Assembly (NCBI GenBank): GCA_937136425.1
Contig: CAKZON010000027.1
Span: 1-36,216, forward strand
Direction: 5' to 3'
Length of the DNA: 36,216 bases
DNA from: an uncultured Crocinitomix sp.
GTDB taxonomy: Bacteria > Bacteroidota > Bacteroidia > Flavobacteriales_D > Crocinitomicaceae
Below are positions 1 to 8,607 of the stretch, in pieces. Below the pieces are notes generated by a model, which saw nothing but the letters and a program-made list of their open reading frames with translations, was not told where the DNA came from and searched no databases. A program made the translations under genes and the position numbers. Positions within the stretch are counted from its first letter, which is position 1, and each line of letters opens with the position of its first letter.

Positions 1-104
1 AACAACAGTTCCTCCGAATAAGTGCAAGGCACATCACAATTAGTACTTTGCTTTTTACAACCAACCAAAGCAATTATAAAAATTGCAACTACTAACCTTC
101 CCAT
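1..104 (-). CDS. Lipoprotein, 5' end only (cut by window edge)
   Basis: ATG at 102-104 on the minus strand opens a frame that runs off the left edge. The first residues read MGRLVVAIFIIALVGCKKQ: a short hydrophobic signal followed by a lipobox ending in Cys16. The product should therefore be processed by signal peptidase II and anchored to a membrane. The visible mature part is rich in Cys (CDVPCTYSEE). The start lies one base past the stop of the DUF6155 gene, so the two are probably co-transcribed. Only about 34 codons are visible, so no function can be given. Confidence 0.6.
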   Translation of the reverse strand, partial: MGRLVVAIFIIALVGCKKQSTNCDVPCTYSEELL

Positions 105-105
105 A

Positions 106-618
106 TTAAAATCGTTTATCCAGCACCATTTCAAACGCATACTTATTGATCCAGTTTTGCAGCACTGCTTCTTCCACCACTCTGTCAATTCGCGCATTCA
201 TTTGTGATTCCAGTCCGTTTTGATCAATAAATGTTACGGCCTCGCTAAATGACTTGAGCATACTTTTATAAAAGGCTTCAACTTTAATTGGGTAAGAAGC
301 GTTATAGGTTTGTGCAATTTCAACATTATAAAGCATCAAATCTGCAATTTTCATGGGTTCAACTCCTAACTTAACAAAATTCTTAATGAAGTTTTGAGCA
401 ACAGAACGTCTTTTTTTTGCACGGCGCTTACCTGGCGGGAAGTATTCTTTCGAAACCTTAAACTTAGCTTCATCCAACAATTTATCCTCTTTAGGGTTGA
501 ATACGAAATTATAAAACTCCTTAACTTCCTTTAATCGGTCATATAACTCCGTAATTTGTTCTTCAAGTTCTTCCTTACTTAAATCTGACAAGTATTTTTT
601 TAATGCTCGTTTACTCAT
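106..618 (-). CDS. DUF6155 family protein
   Basis: A 170-residue soluble, charged, mostly helical protein without signal peptide or membrane segment. The N-terminus (MSKRALKKYLSDLSKEEL), the central FNPKEDKLL and KRRSVAQNFIKNF segments and the later GVEPMKIADLMLYNVEIAQ match what I recall of the DUF6155 family of Bacteroidota. That family has no established function. A -7 box lies immediately upstream (623-630), so the transcript may have almost no leader. The next gene downstream, a lipoprotein, starts one base after the stop. Family assignment is from memory of conserved motifs; function is unknown. Confidence 0.75.
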   Translation of the reverse strand: MSKRALKKYLSDLSKEELEEQITELYDRLKEVKEFYNFVFNPKEDKLLDEAKFKVSKEYFPPGKRRAKKRRSVAQNFIKNFVKLGVEPMKIADLMLYNVEIAQTYNASYPIKVEAFYKSMLKSFSEAVTFIDQNGLESQMNARIDRVVEEAVLQNWINKYAFEMVLDKRF

Positions 619-622
619 GCCT

Positions 623-630
623 CAAAGATA
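623..630 (-). promoter_or_regulatory. Bacteroidota -7 box (TATCTTTG) of the DUF6155 gene
   Basis: On the minus strand the bases read TATCTTTG, an exact TAnnTTTG. The start codon at 616-618 follows only four bases later, so transcription would begin at or within a few bases of the ATG. Confidence 0.5.
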
Positions 631-661
631 ATTGATATGAAATTATGGTTTCATTAAAATT

Positions 662-706
662 AGAAAACAAAAAAAGGGTTCTTGCACACATAGTAAAAGA
701 ACCCTT
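662..706 (-). terminator. Rho-independent terminator for the thioesterase/WD40-caspase unit
   Basis: A perfect 10-bp stem (AAGGGTTCTT at 674-683 paired with AAGAACCCTT at 697-706, 13-base loop) is followed on the minus strand by a run of T (673 back to 662, broken by one G). This is the right polarity to end transcription coming from the thioesterase gene at 915-1469. It sits in the 296-bp gap 619-914. The rest of that gap is A+T-rich, with only a weaker plus-strand hairpin at 771-803. Confidence 0.6.
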
Positions 707-770
707 CTAAAAACCGTATAAATAAATGCAATCCAAAAGCATAGGATTTACATTCCTTTTATTAGTTAAC

Positions 771-803
771 GCATAAGTATCTAAAAAGTTATGCTTTTTT
801 TTT
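771..803 (+). terminator. Weak plus-strand terminator-like hairpin
   Basis: GCATAA (771-776) pairs with TTATGC (789-794) across a 12-base loop and is followed by nine T residues (795-803). It has plus-strand polarity, but no plus-strand gene is visible upstream. It may be chance in A+T-rich DNA or the end of an unrecognised small RNA. Confidence 0.2.
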
Positions 804-914
804 AAGAAAATTTGAATTTTAACTAAAATTAAGAAAAACAAGAGACATAACCCGCACTAAAACAAGCATTTAGGTCTTTCTCAATTTGTAAATACTTTTC
901 AATCTTGCAAGCTC

Positions 915-1469
915 TCAATCCTCTGTAATTTGAACAACACACCTATTCCCTTTTAAGTCTGCAGCAATTTGCTCGTCTGTCATATCCTTAATGTCGCGGT
1001 GAAGCATATCCGTTATATCTTTTCTTTTTTCCTTTAAACGCTTTGCATCATGAAAACGCCGCACATCTAAATGTGTTTCAAGAATCAATTCAGGAACAGT
1101 CATTAAAGAACCATCCTCATTTTTGGCAACCATAGTGAAATAGCAAGAGTTTGTATGCTTTTTTTCGCCCGTTTTTGGTTTTAACGACTCTACACGGATT
1201 CCAACAATCATGGAAGAATTACCGACATAATTAATGGATGCTGAAAGTGACACCAACTCTCCTACTCCCACCGGCTCTCTAAACTCTACACCATCAACAG
1301 AAACCGTAACACAATACGAACCTGAATGTTTTGCTGCACAAACATAAGCCACCTTATCCATTAAAGACAATAAGGTGCCACCATGCACTTTTCCTGAAAA
1401 ATTTGCAAATGACGGAATCATTAATTCCGTTATTGTTGTTCTTGAAAAATCAACTGTTTTAGCATTCAT
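915..1469 (-). CDS. Acyl-CoA thioesterase (hotdog fold, YciA/BACH type)
   Basis: This 184-residue protein should hydrolyse acyl-CoA to free acid and CoA in the cytoplasm. The hotdog core occupies about residues 10-125. Recognisable parts are the start of the fold (FSGKVHGGTLLSLMDKVAYVCA), where the G-x-[VL]-HGG stretch leads into the long central helix, then SVDGVEFREPV and the later strand with NSCYFTMVA. These fit the YciA/BACH group. The C-terminal 50 residues are charged and helical, and longer than in E. coli YciA. The gene begins 12 bases after the stop of the WD40-caspase gene, so the two form one unit ending at the terminator near 674-706. Substrate chain length cannot be read from sequence. 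Confidence 0.88.
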   Translation of the reverse strand: MNAKTVDFSRTTITELMIPSFANFSGKVHGGTLLSLMDKVAYVCAAKHSGSYCVTVSVDGVEFREPVGVGELVSLSASINYVGNSSMIVGIRVESLKPKTGEKKHTNSCYFTMVAKNEDGSLMTVPELILETHLDVRRFHDAKRLKEKRKDITDMLHRDIKDMTDEQIAADLKGNRCVVQITED

Positions 1470-1481
1470 AGTTTTTAATAT

Positions 1482-4400
1482 TTATTTGAGAATAACAATA
1501 GGAAAGTCTCGTCCAAAACTATACCCTGTAGGATATTGAGGACTTCCATGATACTCTGCAGAAAGTTCTGGCACACGTTCTTCAACATAAGATTTAAGTT
1601 CGCTTACCGTAATTTTTTGATCACCATCAACAGAAACAGCACCTTGCAATAACTCAAGCAAAGCATATGTAAATAGCCCATGATTTAATTTACCCACCTC
1701 ATTAGCGTATTCGGCATCTTGAGCGGCTGTTAGAAAGAATGTGCCAGTATTACGAGCCAATTGCGCCAAAGCTTTTTCTCGCTCGCTTCCACGAACTGCA
1801 AATGTTTCTATTGCTCCACCAGAATGACATGCATCTAGCACGAATAATTGTTTCTCGGCTGAAATATTTTTCGATATCTCCATTAATTCCCCAGCAGAAA
1901 TTGCCTTTTCACGAATCACATCTGTAGCATCATAAAGGTTTGTTACATCATGCGTAACAATGAAGAATTCAGAATCATCAGACGCTACAGCATTGCTCAT
2001 AACGCCATGTCCAGCATAATAAAATAGAAAAACATCCTCACTTCCAATTTCAGTCTTAATCTCAGTAATTATATTTAAAATATTCTCTTTCGTTGCATTG
2101 GAATTTAATATACTGTAGGTCTTAACTGAATTAAACAAAGAATCTCCACCGTTCTTTAAGCTTTTAACAAATGCTTTGGAGTCATTCACGGCATAATCCA
2201 AATTATAACTTGGATTTTTATAATTATTAATACCAATAGAAAGGATATAAAGATCTGTCTTGGCTTGCTCACCATCATATTGAACTAAAACCGTAGTTGG
2301 TTGCGACTCTGTACGCTCACTATTTACAACAACACTCGTTAACTCATTAATTCCGTTTGACAATTGCACTTCAAACAAGTGCTTATCTTTTCCACCTCTG
2401 AAAGAAATATTCTCCTCTAAACTTTCTTGCAGGATTAGTTTTCCATTATTATAAATTCTAATTTCATCAAGCGGTGTTTCATGCTCGCCAATTAAAATTT
2501 CTAAGGGGATATTGTTGTTTTTTGCTTTAAAAATAGAATCACTTTCAACTACAATACTACGTTTACCAGCTCCGCCAATTGCAACCAACAATTCAGGTAA
2601 ATCATTCATTTGAGATTCCAAAACCTCGCTTCTATCATCCAACCCTTCTTCATCATTATTAATGCGCTCAATTAACCCCGGCGTATAATACTTCTCAAAC
2701 AAACTACTCACATTAACAACCTGATTACCTTTCACATAATTAACCCAACCTAAAGCATCAGACGAGCCATCAAAATAACCTGCGGGGTTTGTAGCCAACC
2801 ATTCATCTTTACTCATTTGAATGCGAGAGTACACCTCTTGATAAGAATCTAAATCCCAAACTTTCATTACCCCATCCACACTCATAGAAATCAAATATTT
2901 CCCATCTGAAGTGATATCAATACTCGTAACAGAAGTTGAGTGCCCAATTAGTTTTGAGACAACCTTATTCGATTGTGGATCCCAAAGAATGATTTGATTA
3001 TCGGCCCCACCAGAAGCTACAAACCTGCCTCTTGGATCACACTTTACAGCATACACATCTCCTTGATGTTGATCCATTTTACCAACCAACATTCCAGTCA
3101 ATAAATTCCAAACTTTTACATGCCCATCCCAAGAACAAGTCACCATATTTTGATTATCAGCAGTAAAATCAAACCCGCTTGGAATTGATGTATGCCCAAT
3201 TAACGTTCTAAAAGGAGCAGCTGCATCTCTTTCCCATAACTGAAAATTATGATCTAAATCTCCTGTAACAACATACAACTCATTTGGAGTAAACCCCACG
3301 CAATAAGGAGAATTATTCTTCATCAACATATATTCAGACTTACCGGCCTCCCACTTCCACATCCGAATTGATCCGTCCCAAGCCCCACTTACAATAAACT
3401 GTCCGTCTGCACTAAACTTAAGGTCAAATACCGTTTCCTGGTGTCCTCTCAAAGTTTTCACCACCTCTCCTGTTTCTAAAGACCAAACCTTTATTACACG
3501 ATCACCACCTGCAGTTGCTACATATTTATTATCAGCACTAAAATCAAATGCAATAACAGAACTTGAATGCCCTTGAAAATGTTTTACCACCCGTCCATTT
3601 TCTAAATTAACAAGAAAGGCAGAGGTGTCAACCCCAGCAATCATTACATGCTTATTGTCAGGACTCAGTAAAACTTTGCGCTTATGCTGTATATAGTTTA
3701 ATATTGATTGCTGCCCCCAATTACTATAACTTAAATTTAAACCATTGTTATTTTTATGATTCAAATAACCAGAAATGGTTTTGCTGAATTTCTTTTTTTG
3801 TAAATCCCACAATCTAACTCCACCGTTATCATTTGGAAAAGCAATGTATTGCTCATTATGAGAAAAATTAAAGTCAAAATACCTAATCTTATCACTTGTT
3901 AGGTGCGCTTTTTCTGAACCAGACTTTACGTCATAAACATAGACATCATCATCAAATGCAATTAAAACATAAGTTCCTTTAGAGCTAAACTTCAAAATAT
4001 TTGGGCGTTCTTCTAATTCTAAAAAAGTTCTAACTTTTTTGCCTGACTTAACCTCCCACAGAATGGCAGGCGTTTTATTTGACATAGTTAGCAAATACTT
4101 ACTATCAGGACTGAAAACATGCTTTGTATTACATCCATCACACTTCTCTATCCCCTCTTTAAAAGTACTAATCAAATCTCCGTTTTCACTATTAAATACA
4201 GAGGCAAACAATTTTCGAGAACTAATTGCAATATACTCCCCATTAGGACTAAATGACATAGAATGAACCTTATCAAATGGAATTGAGAATAATGTATCTT
4301 CAGAATTAAGCGCAACAACAACTGCTCCATCATAACCGTCGATAGACAAAGCTTTCTCCTCCGAATTATGGATTAAAGCATGTTCATTATGCGCTGCATA

Positions 4401-4877
4401 CTCAGATTTGAGCACTTTAACCTCCTTACCAGACTGGGTTTCCCAAACATATATTTCATCTCTATTATCAATTGCATAAAAATGTTTACCTGTAGGGCTA
4501 AAATAAACCTGATGAAGTTCTCTATTTTGAATTGTTACAGACAATAATTGTCGTCCTGTTTCAACTTCAAACATTTTAACTTTATTATCTGCCGCAAGTG
4601 ATAGTATTGTTTTTTGATCAGAACTAAATTCTACAGATCTAATTCTCTCTGTGTGACCAGAAAATGTTCGGATTTGCTTACCTGACTTAACGTCCCACAA
4701 AAGCAAAACATTATCAAAACCTCCTGTAACAATAAATTGATCATCTGCACTGAAATCATATGCTCGAATATAATCAGTATGCCCCTTTTGCAAGACCGTT
4801 TCAAGCGGGAATTCAGTTTGAGCGGCCCCACTCCAGTTTACTAAAAGGAATAATAGGATAAAAAAAACTCTTTTCAT
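1482..4877 (-). CDS. Secreted WD40-repeat protein with C-terminal caspase-like (peptidase C14) domain
   Basis: This 1131-residue protein starts with a signal peptide (about residues 1-19, ending ...SGAAQ). Two blocks of WD40 repeats follow (about 25-365 and 395-700), with typical GH...D...W-D units. A linker with the conserved stretch ATNPAGYFDGS comes next, then a C14 caspase-like domain (about 870-1125). The catalytic dyad is visible: His957 in YYAGHG and Cys1017 in LDACHSGG, 60 residues apart as expected. Such WD40-caspase proteins occur in many bacteria. They are presumed cysteine proteases with a propeller that binds partners, but their targets are mostly unknown. The signal peptide suggests periplasmic or outer-surface action. 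It is the first gene of a unit with the thioesterase. A near-consensus -7 box, TATCTTCG, lies about 25 bases upstream. Confidence 0.88.
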   Translation of the reverse strand: MKRVFFILLFLLVNWSGAAQTEFPLETVLQKGHTDYIRAYDFSADDQFIVTGGFDNVLLLWDVKSGKQIRTFSGHTERIRSVEFSSDQKTILSLAADNKVKMFEVETGRQLLSVTIQNRELHQVYFSPTGKHFYAIDNRDEIYVWETQSGKEVKVLKSEYAAHNEHALIHNSEEKALSIDGYDGAVVVALNSEDTLFSIPFDKVHSMSFSPNGEYIAISSRKLFASVFNSENGDLISTFKEGIEKCDGCNTKHVFSPDSKYLLTMSNKTPAILWEVKSGKKVRTFLELEERPNILKFSSKGTYVLIAFDDDVYVYDVKSGSEKAHLTSDKIRYFDFNFSHNEQYIAFPNDNGGVRLWDLQKKKFSKTISGYLNHKNNNGLNLSYSNWGQQSILNYIQHKRKVLLSPDNKHVMIAGVDTSAFLVNLENGRVVKHFQGHSSSVIAFDFSADNKYVATAGGDRVIKVWSLETGEVVKTLRGHQETVFDLKFSADGQFIVSGAWDGSIRMWKWEAGKSEYMLMKNNSPYCVGFTPNELYVVTGDLDHNFQLWERDAAAPFRTLIGHTSIPSGFDFTADNQNMVTCSWDGHVKVWNLLTGMLVGKMDQHQGDVYAVKCDPRGRFVASGGADNQIILWDPQSNKVVSKLIGHSTSVTSIDITSDGKYLISMSVDGVMKVWDLDSYQEVYSRIQMSKDEWLATNPAGYFDGSSDALGWVNYVKGNQVVNVSSLFEKYYTPGLIERINNDEEGLDDRSEVLESQMNDLPELLVAIGGAGKRSIVVESDSIFKAKNNNIPLEILIGEHETPLDEIRIYNNGKLILQESLEENISFRGGKDKHLFEVQLSNGINELTSVVVNSERTESQPTTVLVQYDGEQAKTDLYILSIGINNYKNPSYNLDYAVNDSKAFVKSLKNGGDSLFNSVKTYSILNSNATKENILNIITEIKTEIGSEDVFLFYYAGHGVMSNAVASDDSEFFIVTHDVTNLYDATDVIREKAISAGELMEISKNISAEKQLFVLDACHSGGAIETFAVRGSEREKALAQLARNTGTFFLTAAQDAEYANEVGKLNHGLFTYALLELLQGAVSVDGDQKITVSELKSYVEERVPELSAEYHGSPQYPTGYSFGRDFPIVILK

Positions 4878-4931
4878 TGGAATTACTTAAGTCTAACGAA
4901 GATAGCATTTTTAGCGGACCAGTATGAATTG

Positions 4932-4960
4932 AAAAAGGGCGAGACATAAGTCCCGCCCTT
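4932..4960 (-). terminator. Terminator after the MarR/FMN-reductase unit
   Basis: A 10-bp stem with one mismatch (4935-4944 with 4951-4960, core AAGGGCG/CGCCCTT, six-base loop) is followed on the minus strand by TTTC. It lies just downstream of the FMN reductase stop and upstream of the WD40-caspase gene, separating two minus-strand units. Confidence 0.55.
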
Positions 4961-4983
4961 TACTTTAAACATTCATTATTCAA

Positions 4984-5502
4984 TTATAATTGAGCCAAAT
5001 ACGAATTTAATTCATCATTTAGTTCCTGATTCACTAACTCTTGTTTTTCAGCATCAAAATTATCACCAAAACGAGGAACGACAAACCGCCCTACTACATT
5101 TGCACCGGCATAACCAATAATTTTTTGAACGTAATCACCTGCATTTTTACCGCCACCATTACCTGGAGACACACTTGCAACAATCACAGTTTTTCCTTCC
5201 AAATACTTTACACCTGTGCGTGAAAGCCAATCCAAAATGTTCTTAAAAAACGCAGGCATTAATCCGTTATGCTCCGGCGTAGAAATGATAACAGCATCTG
5301 CAGCCATTATTTTATCCTGTAAAGTTGCAATATCCGCAGGAATGCCATTTGCAACCTCCAAATCAATACCGTACATGGGTACGTTATAATCTGTTAATTG
5401 AATCATTTCTACCCCACCTGCAACTTTTGCTATATGATTTAACACCTGTTGGTTAATTGAGTTACTACTGTTACTTCCTGAAAATGCGATTATATTTTTC
5501 AT
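4984..5502 (-). CDS. NAD(P)H-dependent FMN reductase (flavodoxin-like fold)
   Basis: A 172-residue flavoprotein expected to use NAD(P)H to reduce FMN, quinones or similar small substrates in the cytoplasm. The N-terminal IIAFSGSNSSNSIN is the phosphate-binding loop of the NADPH-dependent FMN reductase family. ADAVIISTPEHNGLMPAFFKNILDWLSR contains the family's [ST]PE-[HY]-N-G motif that contacts the flavin ring. GGGKNAG and the following helix match the C-terminal half. Length is normal for the family. It is encoded 41 bases behind a MarR regulator, an arrangement common for stress-induced reductases, so derepression by a redox or electrophile signal is a reasonable inference. Confidence 0.87.
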   Translation of the reverse strand: MKNIIAFSGSNSSNSINQQVLNHIAKVAGGVEMIQLTDYNVPMYGIDLEVANGIPADIATLQDKIMAADAVIISTPEHNGLMPAFFKNILDWLSRTGVKYLEGKTVIVASVSPGNGGGKNAGDYVQKIIGYAGANVVGRFVVPRFGDNFDAEKQELVNQELNDELNSYLAQL

Positions 5503-5543
5503 CTTATATATATTTAGTCCTTTACTTTAAAGGGGATTATAAT

Positions 5544-5996
5544 TCAACCTCTTAGCTTGTCTAAAAGGTTATTTAATTGTTTTGCTTCTTTCTCTGTTAT
5601 TTTAAAGTCGTAATGATTGCTTTTCTCAAAAGCAGTTGAAATTTCTTCCAATAAATCAATTCCTTTATTAGTTATCAGTAATTCAACACCTCTTCTATCA
5701 TAAGCACTATGCCCTCTATCAATTAGCTCCATCTTCACCAATTTATCTACCAACCGCGTTAAGTCTCCACGAGAATTAATTAACACAGACTTTACAACAC
5801 CTGGCGAAACTGGCTTTCCGTTTTGGCCATTTAAAATGCGCAGAATATTATAATGTTGGTCATTAATTTTGTAGGGCTTTAGTAATACCAATGTTTTTTC
5901 TTGCTGTTTACTGGCTGTATAAGCAACATTTAGCATTGCCTTTATACTTTCACTTCTAAAAGGCTTTGTCTGGTTGATCTCTTTGCTGAATTCCAT
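5544..5996 (-). CDS. MarR family transcriptional regulator
   Basis: A 150-residue winged-helix repressor. The winged-helix DNA-binding part covers about residues 45-130: INDQHYNILRILNGQ (helix 2), PVSPGVVKSVLINSRGDLTRLVDKLVKMELIDR (recognition helix region) and the wing AYDRRGVELLITNKG with its conserved D-x-R. Terminal helices form the dimer interface in this family. No Cys is visible, so a thiol switch of the OhrR type is unlikely. The gene lies upstream of the FMN reductase in the same orientation. A perfect palindrome overlapping its own -7 box (6011-6024) suggests autorepression and control of the reductase. Confidence 0.88.
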   Translation of the reverse strand: MEFSKEINQTKPFRSESIKAMLNVAYTASKQQEKTLVLLKPYKINDQHYNILRILNGQNGKPVSPGVVKSVLINSRGDLTRLVDKLVKMELIDRGHSAYDRRGVELLITNKGIDLLEEISTAFEKSNHYDFKITEKEAKQLNNLLDKLRG

Positions 5997-6010
5997 TTGT
6001 AAATACTTTA

Positions 6011-6028
6011 TTTGTAATTACAAATATA
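6011..6028 (-). promoter_or_regulatory. Putative MarR operator overlapping a -7 box
   Basis: The perfect 14-bp palindrome TTTGTAATTACAAA (6011-6024) overlaps the minus-strand -7 box TATATTTG (6021-6028). A repressor bound here would block the marR promoter directly. Leader to the ATG at 5996 would be roughly 15-20 bases. Confidence 0.55.
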
Positions 6029-6094
6029 TAAAATATTCTATATAATCGAAATTGAAAACTAGAATTCTTATTATTGTCATTCAAAAATTTCCTT

Positions 6095-6913
6095 ATGATT
6101 CATAGAATACGGCGCTTTTTATTAATAGTCAACCTGCAAACACTCATCATTTCCATTTTAGCAGTTCTTTCAACCGCCTTATGCATTCATTATAAAATTT
6201 TGGCAGATTTCCCTTTCTCTCTAATAGCAATGTCTGTTGTATTTCCAATTGTATTTTCAATTGGAGGAGCGTATAAACGTAGAGAGGCCGCGTTAAAAGA
6301 ATACGCTGCAATTAAAGGGTATTTAAGAGCTATATTTTTTGTTTCAAGAGATTGGCTTGAAAAACCAAAAAAGGAAAATGTAGACAAAATGGTAGGCATA
6401 ATTGGCCGTTTCTTCTCTAATTTTCGAACCATGTTTACTGGTCCCATTGAAGACTTAGAGGAGAACGAGGAAAAAATTTATGACAATTTTTCAGAATTCT
6501 CACTTTATATAAAACACGAACTAAGAGGGGAAGGATTATCCTCAGGTGAATGTTCGAGAACCAATCAATATTTACAAAAAATGATGATCTCGTTCGAATC
6601 CATTAAGCACATTTACCAATATAGAACACCGCGCACACTTAGAGCATTTAGTAATTTATTCATTAAAATATTACCAATTCTTTACGGACCATTCTTTGCA
6701 CACATGGATAGCGAATTTATGTTAGGAGGAGAAAATGCGTTAGGAATTGGGCAAAGTTACGGCTTAGAATATTTGATTCCTGTACTGTTAACAATGATTT
6801 TAGTAAGTCTTGACAATATTCAGGAACATCTTGAAAACCCTTTTGACCAAGTTGGTGAAGATGACATTACAATTAATGTTGAAAAATTCGTTGGTTATTT
6901 AGATCATGAATAG
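6095..6913 (+). CDS. Integral membrane protein, bestrophin-like
   Basis: About 272 residues from ATG 6095; an in-frame TTG at 6074 would add seven residues but is a rare start here. Two membrane segments near the N-terminus (LLIVNLQTLIISILAVLSTA and the FPFSLIAMSVVFPIVFSIGG stretch) are followed by a conserved AYKRREAALKEY. A soluble helical middle follows, then two hydrophobic segments near the C-terminus (LFIKILPILYGPFFAHM and LEYLIPVLLTMILVSL) and the tail LDNIQEHLENPFDQVGEDD. The four-helix layout and the late ENPF motif resemble bestrophin/UPF0187 anion channels, but similarity is weak. It belongs to a family I recall as conserved and uncharacterised in Flavobacteriia. It is divergent from marR. 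Confidence 0.6.
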   Translation: MIHRIRRFLLIVNLQTLIISILAVLSTALCIHYKILADFPFSLIAMSVVFPIVFSIGGAYKRREAALKEYAAIKGYLRAIFFVSRDWLEKPKKENVDKMVGIIGRFFSNFRTMFTGPIEDLEENEEKIYDNFSEFSLYIKHELRGEGLSSGECSRTNQYLQKMMISFESIKHIYQYRTPRTLRAFSNLFIKILPILYGPFFAHMDSEFMLGGENALGIGQSYGLEYLIPVLLTMILVSLDNIQEHLENPFDQVGEDDITINVEKFVGYLDHE

Positions 6914-7024
6914 CGACATTGTATGAGCCTATAACTACTGAAAAATTGGCTTTTTTCAATCCCTACTCGTTTCAGTTAAATAATTGAAGTTGCAAGTTTG
7001 AGAATATTCTATTTGATTATTCAG

Positions 7025-7032
7025 TATCTTTG
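7025..7032 (+). promoter_or_regulatory. -7 box (TATCTTTG) of mnmA
   Basis: Exact TAnnTTTG, 19 bases before the mnmA ATG at 7052. No convincing -33 TTG at the usual spacing was found. Confidence 0.5.
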
Positions 7033-7051
7033 CATCTGAAAAAAAAATGTC

Positions 7052-8227
7052 ATGCAAACAGTAGTTATAGGTTTATCGGGAGGTGTAGATTCAAGTGTAG
7101 CCGCGTATCTTTTAAAAGAACAAGGTTATAATGTAATTGCCATATTTATGAAAAATTGGCATGATGAATCTGTAACAATTTCAGATGAATGCCCATGGAT
7201 TGACGATAGTCAAGACGCACTATTAGTTGCTGAAAAACTAGGCATACCATTTCAAACATTAGATTTAAGTGTTGAATACAAAGAGCGTATTGTAGACTAT
7301 ATGTTTGCTGAATACGAGGCGGGAAGAACACCAAATCCGGATGTACTTTGTAATAGAGAAATTAAATTTGACGTTTTTTTAAAGGCCGCGGAAAAATTAG
7401 GCGCCGATTTTGTTGCAACTGGCCATTATTGCAGAAAAGCGCAAGCTGAAAGTGGAGAATACCGTTTGCTTGCGGGTAAAGATGGCAATAAAGACCAAAG
7501 TTATTTTCTGTGTCAATTAACACAAGATCAATTAGCAAAAGCGTTATTTCCAATAGGTGAAATGGAAAAACCTGCAGTACGTGAAATAGCGGCTGCACAA
7601 GACTTGATTACAGCAGAAAAGAAAGACTCGCAAGGATTATGCTTTATTGGAAAAGTAAAATTGCCGACCTTTCTGCAACAACAACTTTTGCCTAAAGATG
7701 GGAATATTGTTGAACTACCTGATGATTTACCAGCTTATGATTATTACTCGGAATTGGTTGAGTCTGATAACCACAAAGCATTAGCAGAACCTTTTTCATA
7801 CAGACCCAATATGGGGCATGTAGTTGGAACCCACCAAGGCGCACATTATTTTACAATTGGACAACGCAAAGGATTAGGAGTTGGAGGTACTCCACTGCCT
7901 TTATTTGTGGTTGATACTGATGTTGAAACCAACACAATTTATACCGGACAAGGAGATGCACATCCTGGATTAAATAGAAAAGCTCTATTTATTAAAGCGG
8001 AAGAAGCGCATTGGTTGCGCAATGATTTTAAACTTGAAATTGGTGAAACCGCGACTTACGGTGTTCGAATTCGCTATAGACAACCTCTTGTTGAAGCGAA
8101 ATTGATTCAGGAAAAAGAAGGATTATATATTTTATTTTCTGAAAAAGTATCTGGAATCAGTCCAGGTCAATTCGCCGCTTGGTATAAAGCTGATGAATTG
8201 GTTGGATCGGGAATTATCACGCATTAG
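7052..8227 (+). CDS. mnmA: tRNA-specific 2-thiouridylase MnmA
   Basis: Catalyses ATP-dependent 2-thiolation of U34 in the wobble position of tRNA-Lys, -Glu and -Gln, using sulfur relayed from a cysteine desulfurase. The 391-residue length is normal. The PP-loop SGGVDSS is at residues 9-15. The two catalytic cysteines are Cys100 (in NPDVLC) and Cys197 (in DSQGLCFIG). GHYCRK, KDQSYFL and the C-terminal beta-barrel motif [12 protein letters not shown] are all present. ATG 7052 is chosen because the PP-loop strand begins right after it; a second ATG at 7047 is out of frame. The gene appears monocistronic with its own -7 box. Confidence 0.96.
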   Translation: MQTVVIGLSGGVDSSVAAYLLKEQGYNVIAIFMKNWHDESVTISDECPWIDDSQDALLVAEKLGIPFQTLDLSVEYKERIVDYMFAEYEAGRTPNPDVLCNREIKFDVFLKAAEKLGADFVATGHYCRKAQAESGEYRLLAGKDGNKDQSYFLCQLTQDQLAKALFPIGEMEKPAVREIAAAQDLITAEKKDSQGLCFIGKVKLPTFLQQQLLPKDGNIVELPDDLPAYDYYSELVESDNHKALAEPFSYRPNMGHVVGTHQGAHYFTIGQRKGLGVGGTPLPLFVVDTDVETNTIYTGQGDAHPGLNRKALFIKAEEAHWLRNDFKLEIGETATYGVRIRYRQPLVEAKLIQEKEGLYILFSEKVSGISPGQFAAWYKADELVGSGIITH

Positions 8228-8257
8228 CAATAATTCCCCTCACCTAATATTTATATT

Positions 8258-8452
8258 TTAGTTTAAGCTAAAACCGTTATCAAAGAAAATTGCTGGATGT
8301 GTTGTTGCAGATTCTGAATTCCCTGTAACAATATCCAATAATTCAGCTACTTGTAAAACCGACAATGTTGATCTTTGTCCCAAATTTTTGTGACGAGCTA
8401 ATTTTTCTTTAGCTGACTTGATCATTATTTTTCTCATACTGCCTAAATTCAT
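8258..8452 (-). CDS. Small hypothetical protein (64 aa)
   Basis: ATG at 8450-8452 gives 64 residues: a basic, probably helical first half (MNLGSMRKIMIKSAKEKLARH), a leucine-rich helix (LSVLQVAELLDIVTG) and a Ser/Thr-rich tail ending AIFFDNGFSLN. A TTG 11 codons upstream could extend it but is less likely. No signal peptide, no Cys. The helical leader followed by a short distinct tail after VTG resembles the plan of a peptide precursor, but no modification enzyme is encoded nearby, so this is only a resemblance. It could also be a spurious frame. Confidence 0.4.
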   Translation of the reverse strand: MNLGSMRKIMIKSAKEKLARHKNLGQRSTLSVLQVAELLDIVTGNSESATTHPAIFFDNGFSLN

Positions 8453-8607
8453 AGTAATCGTATTTAATTCAACTTGTAATGGCAAATCTTACGGTAGCCT
8501 TATAAAAAAGGTTTTATAAAAATTGCATCATTTCTCAATTATTTTACTTCAAAAGCTGTGCCACAGCCATAAAAAACACTGTTAAAAACTGTTAATCAAC
8601 CACTTAA

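Noticed and set aside
22..207. Plus-strand open frame of 61 codons
   Set aside because: It lies antisense to the lipoprotein start and the DUF6155 3' end, which have better coding features (signal peptide, family motifs).
2800..4800. Periodic similarity inside the WD40 gene as a DNA repeat array
   Set aside because: The period reflects protein WD40 repeats; nucleotide identity between units is low.
8500..8519. Inverted repeat TTATAAAA/TTTTATAA
   Set aside because: Made only of A and T, short, and expected by chance in this composition.
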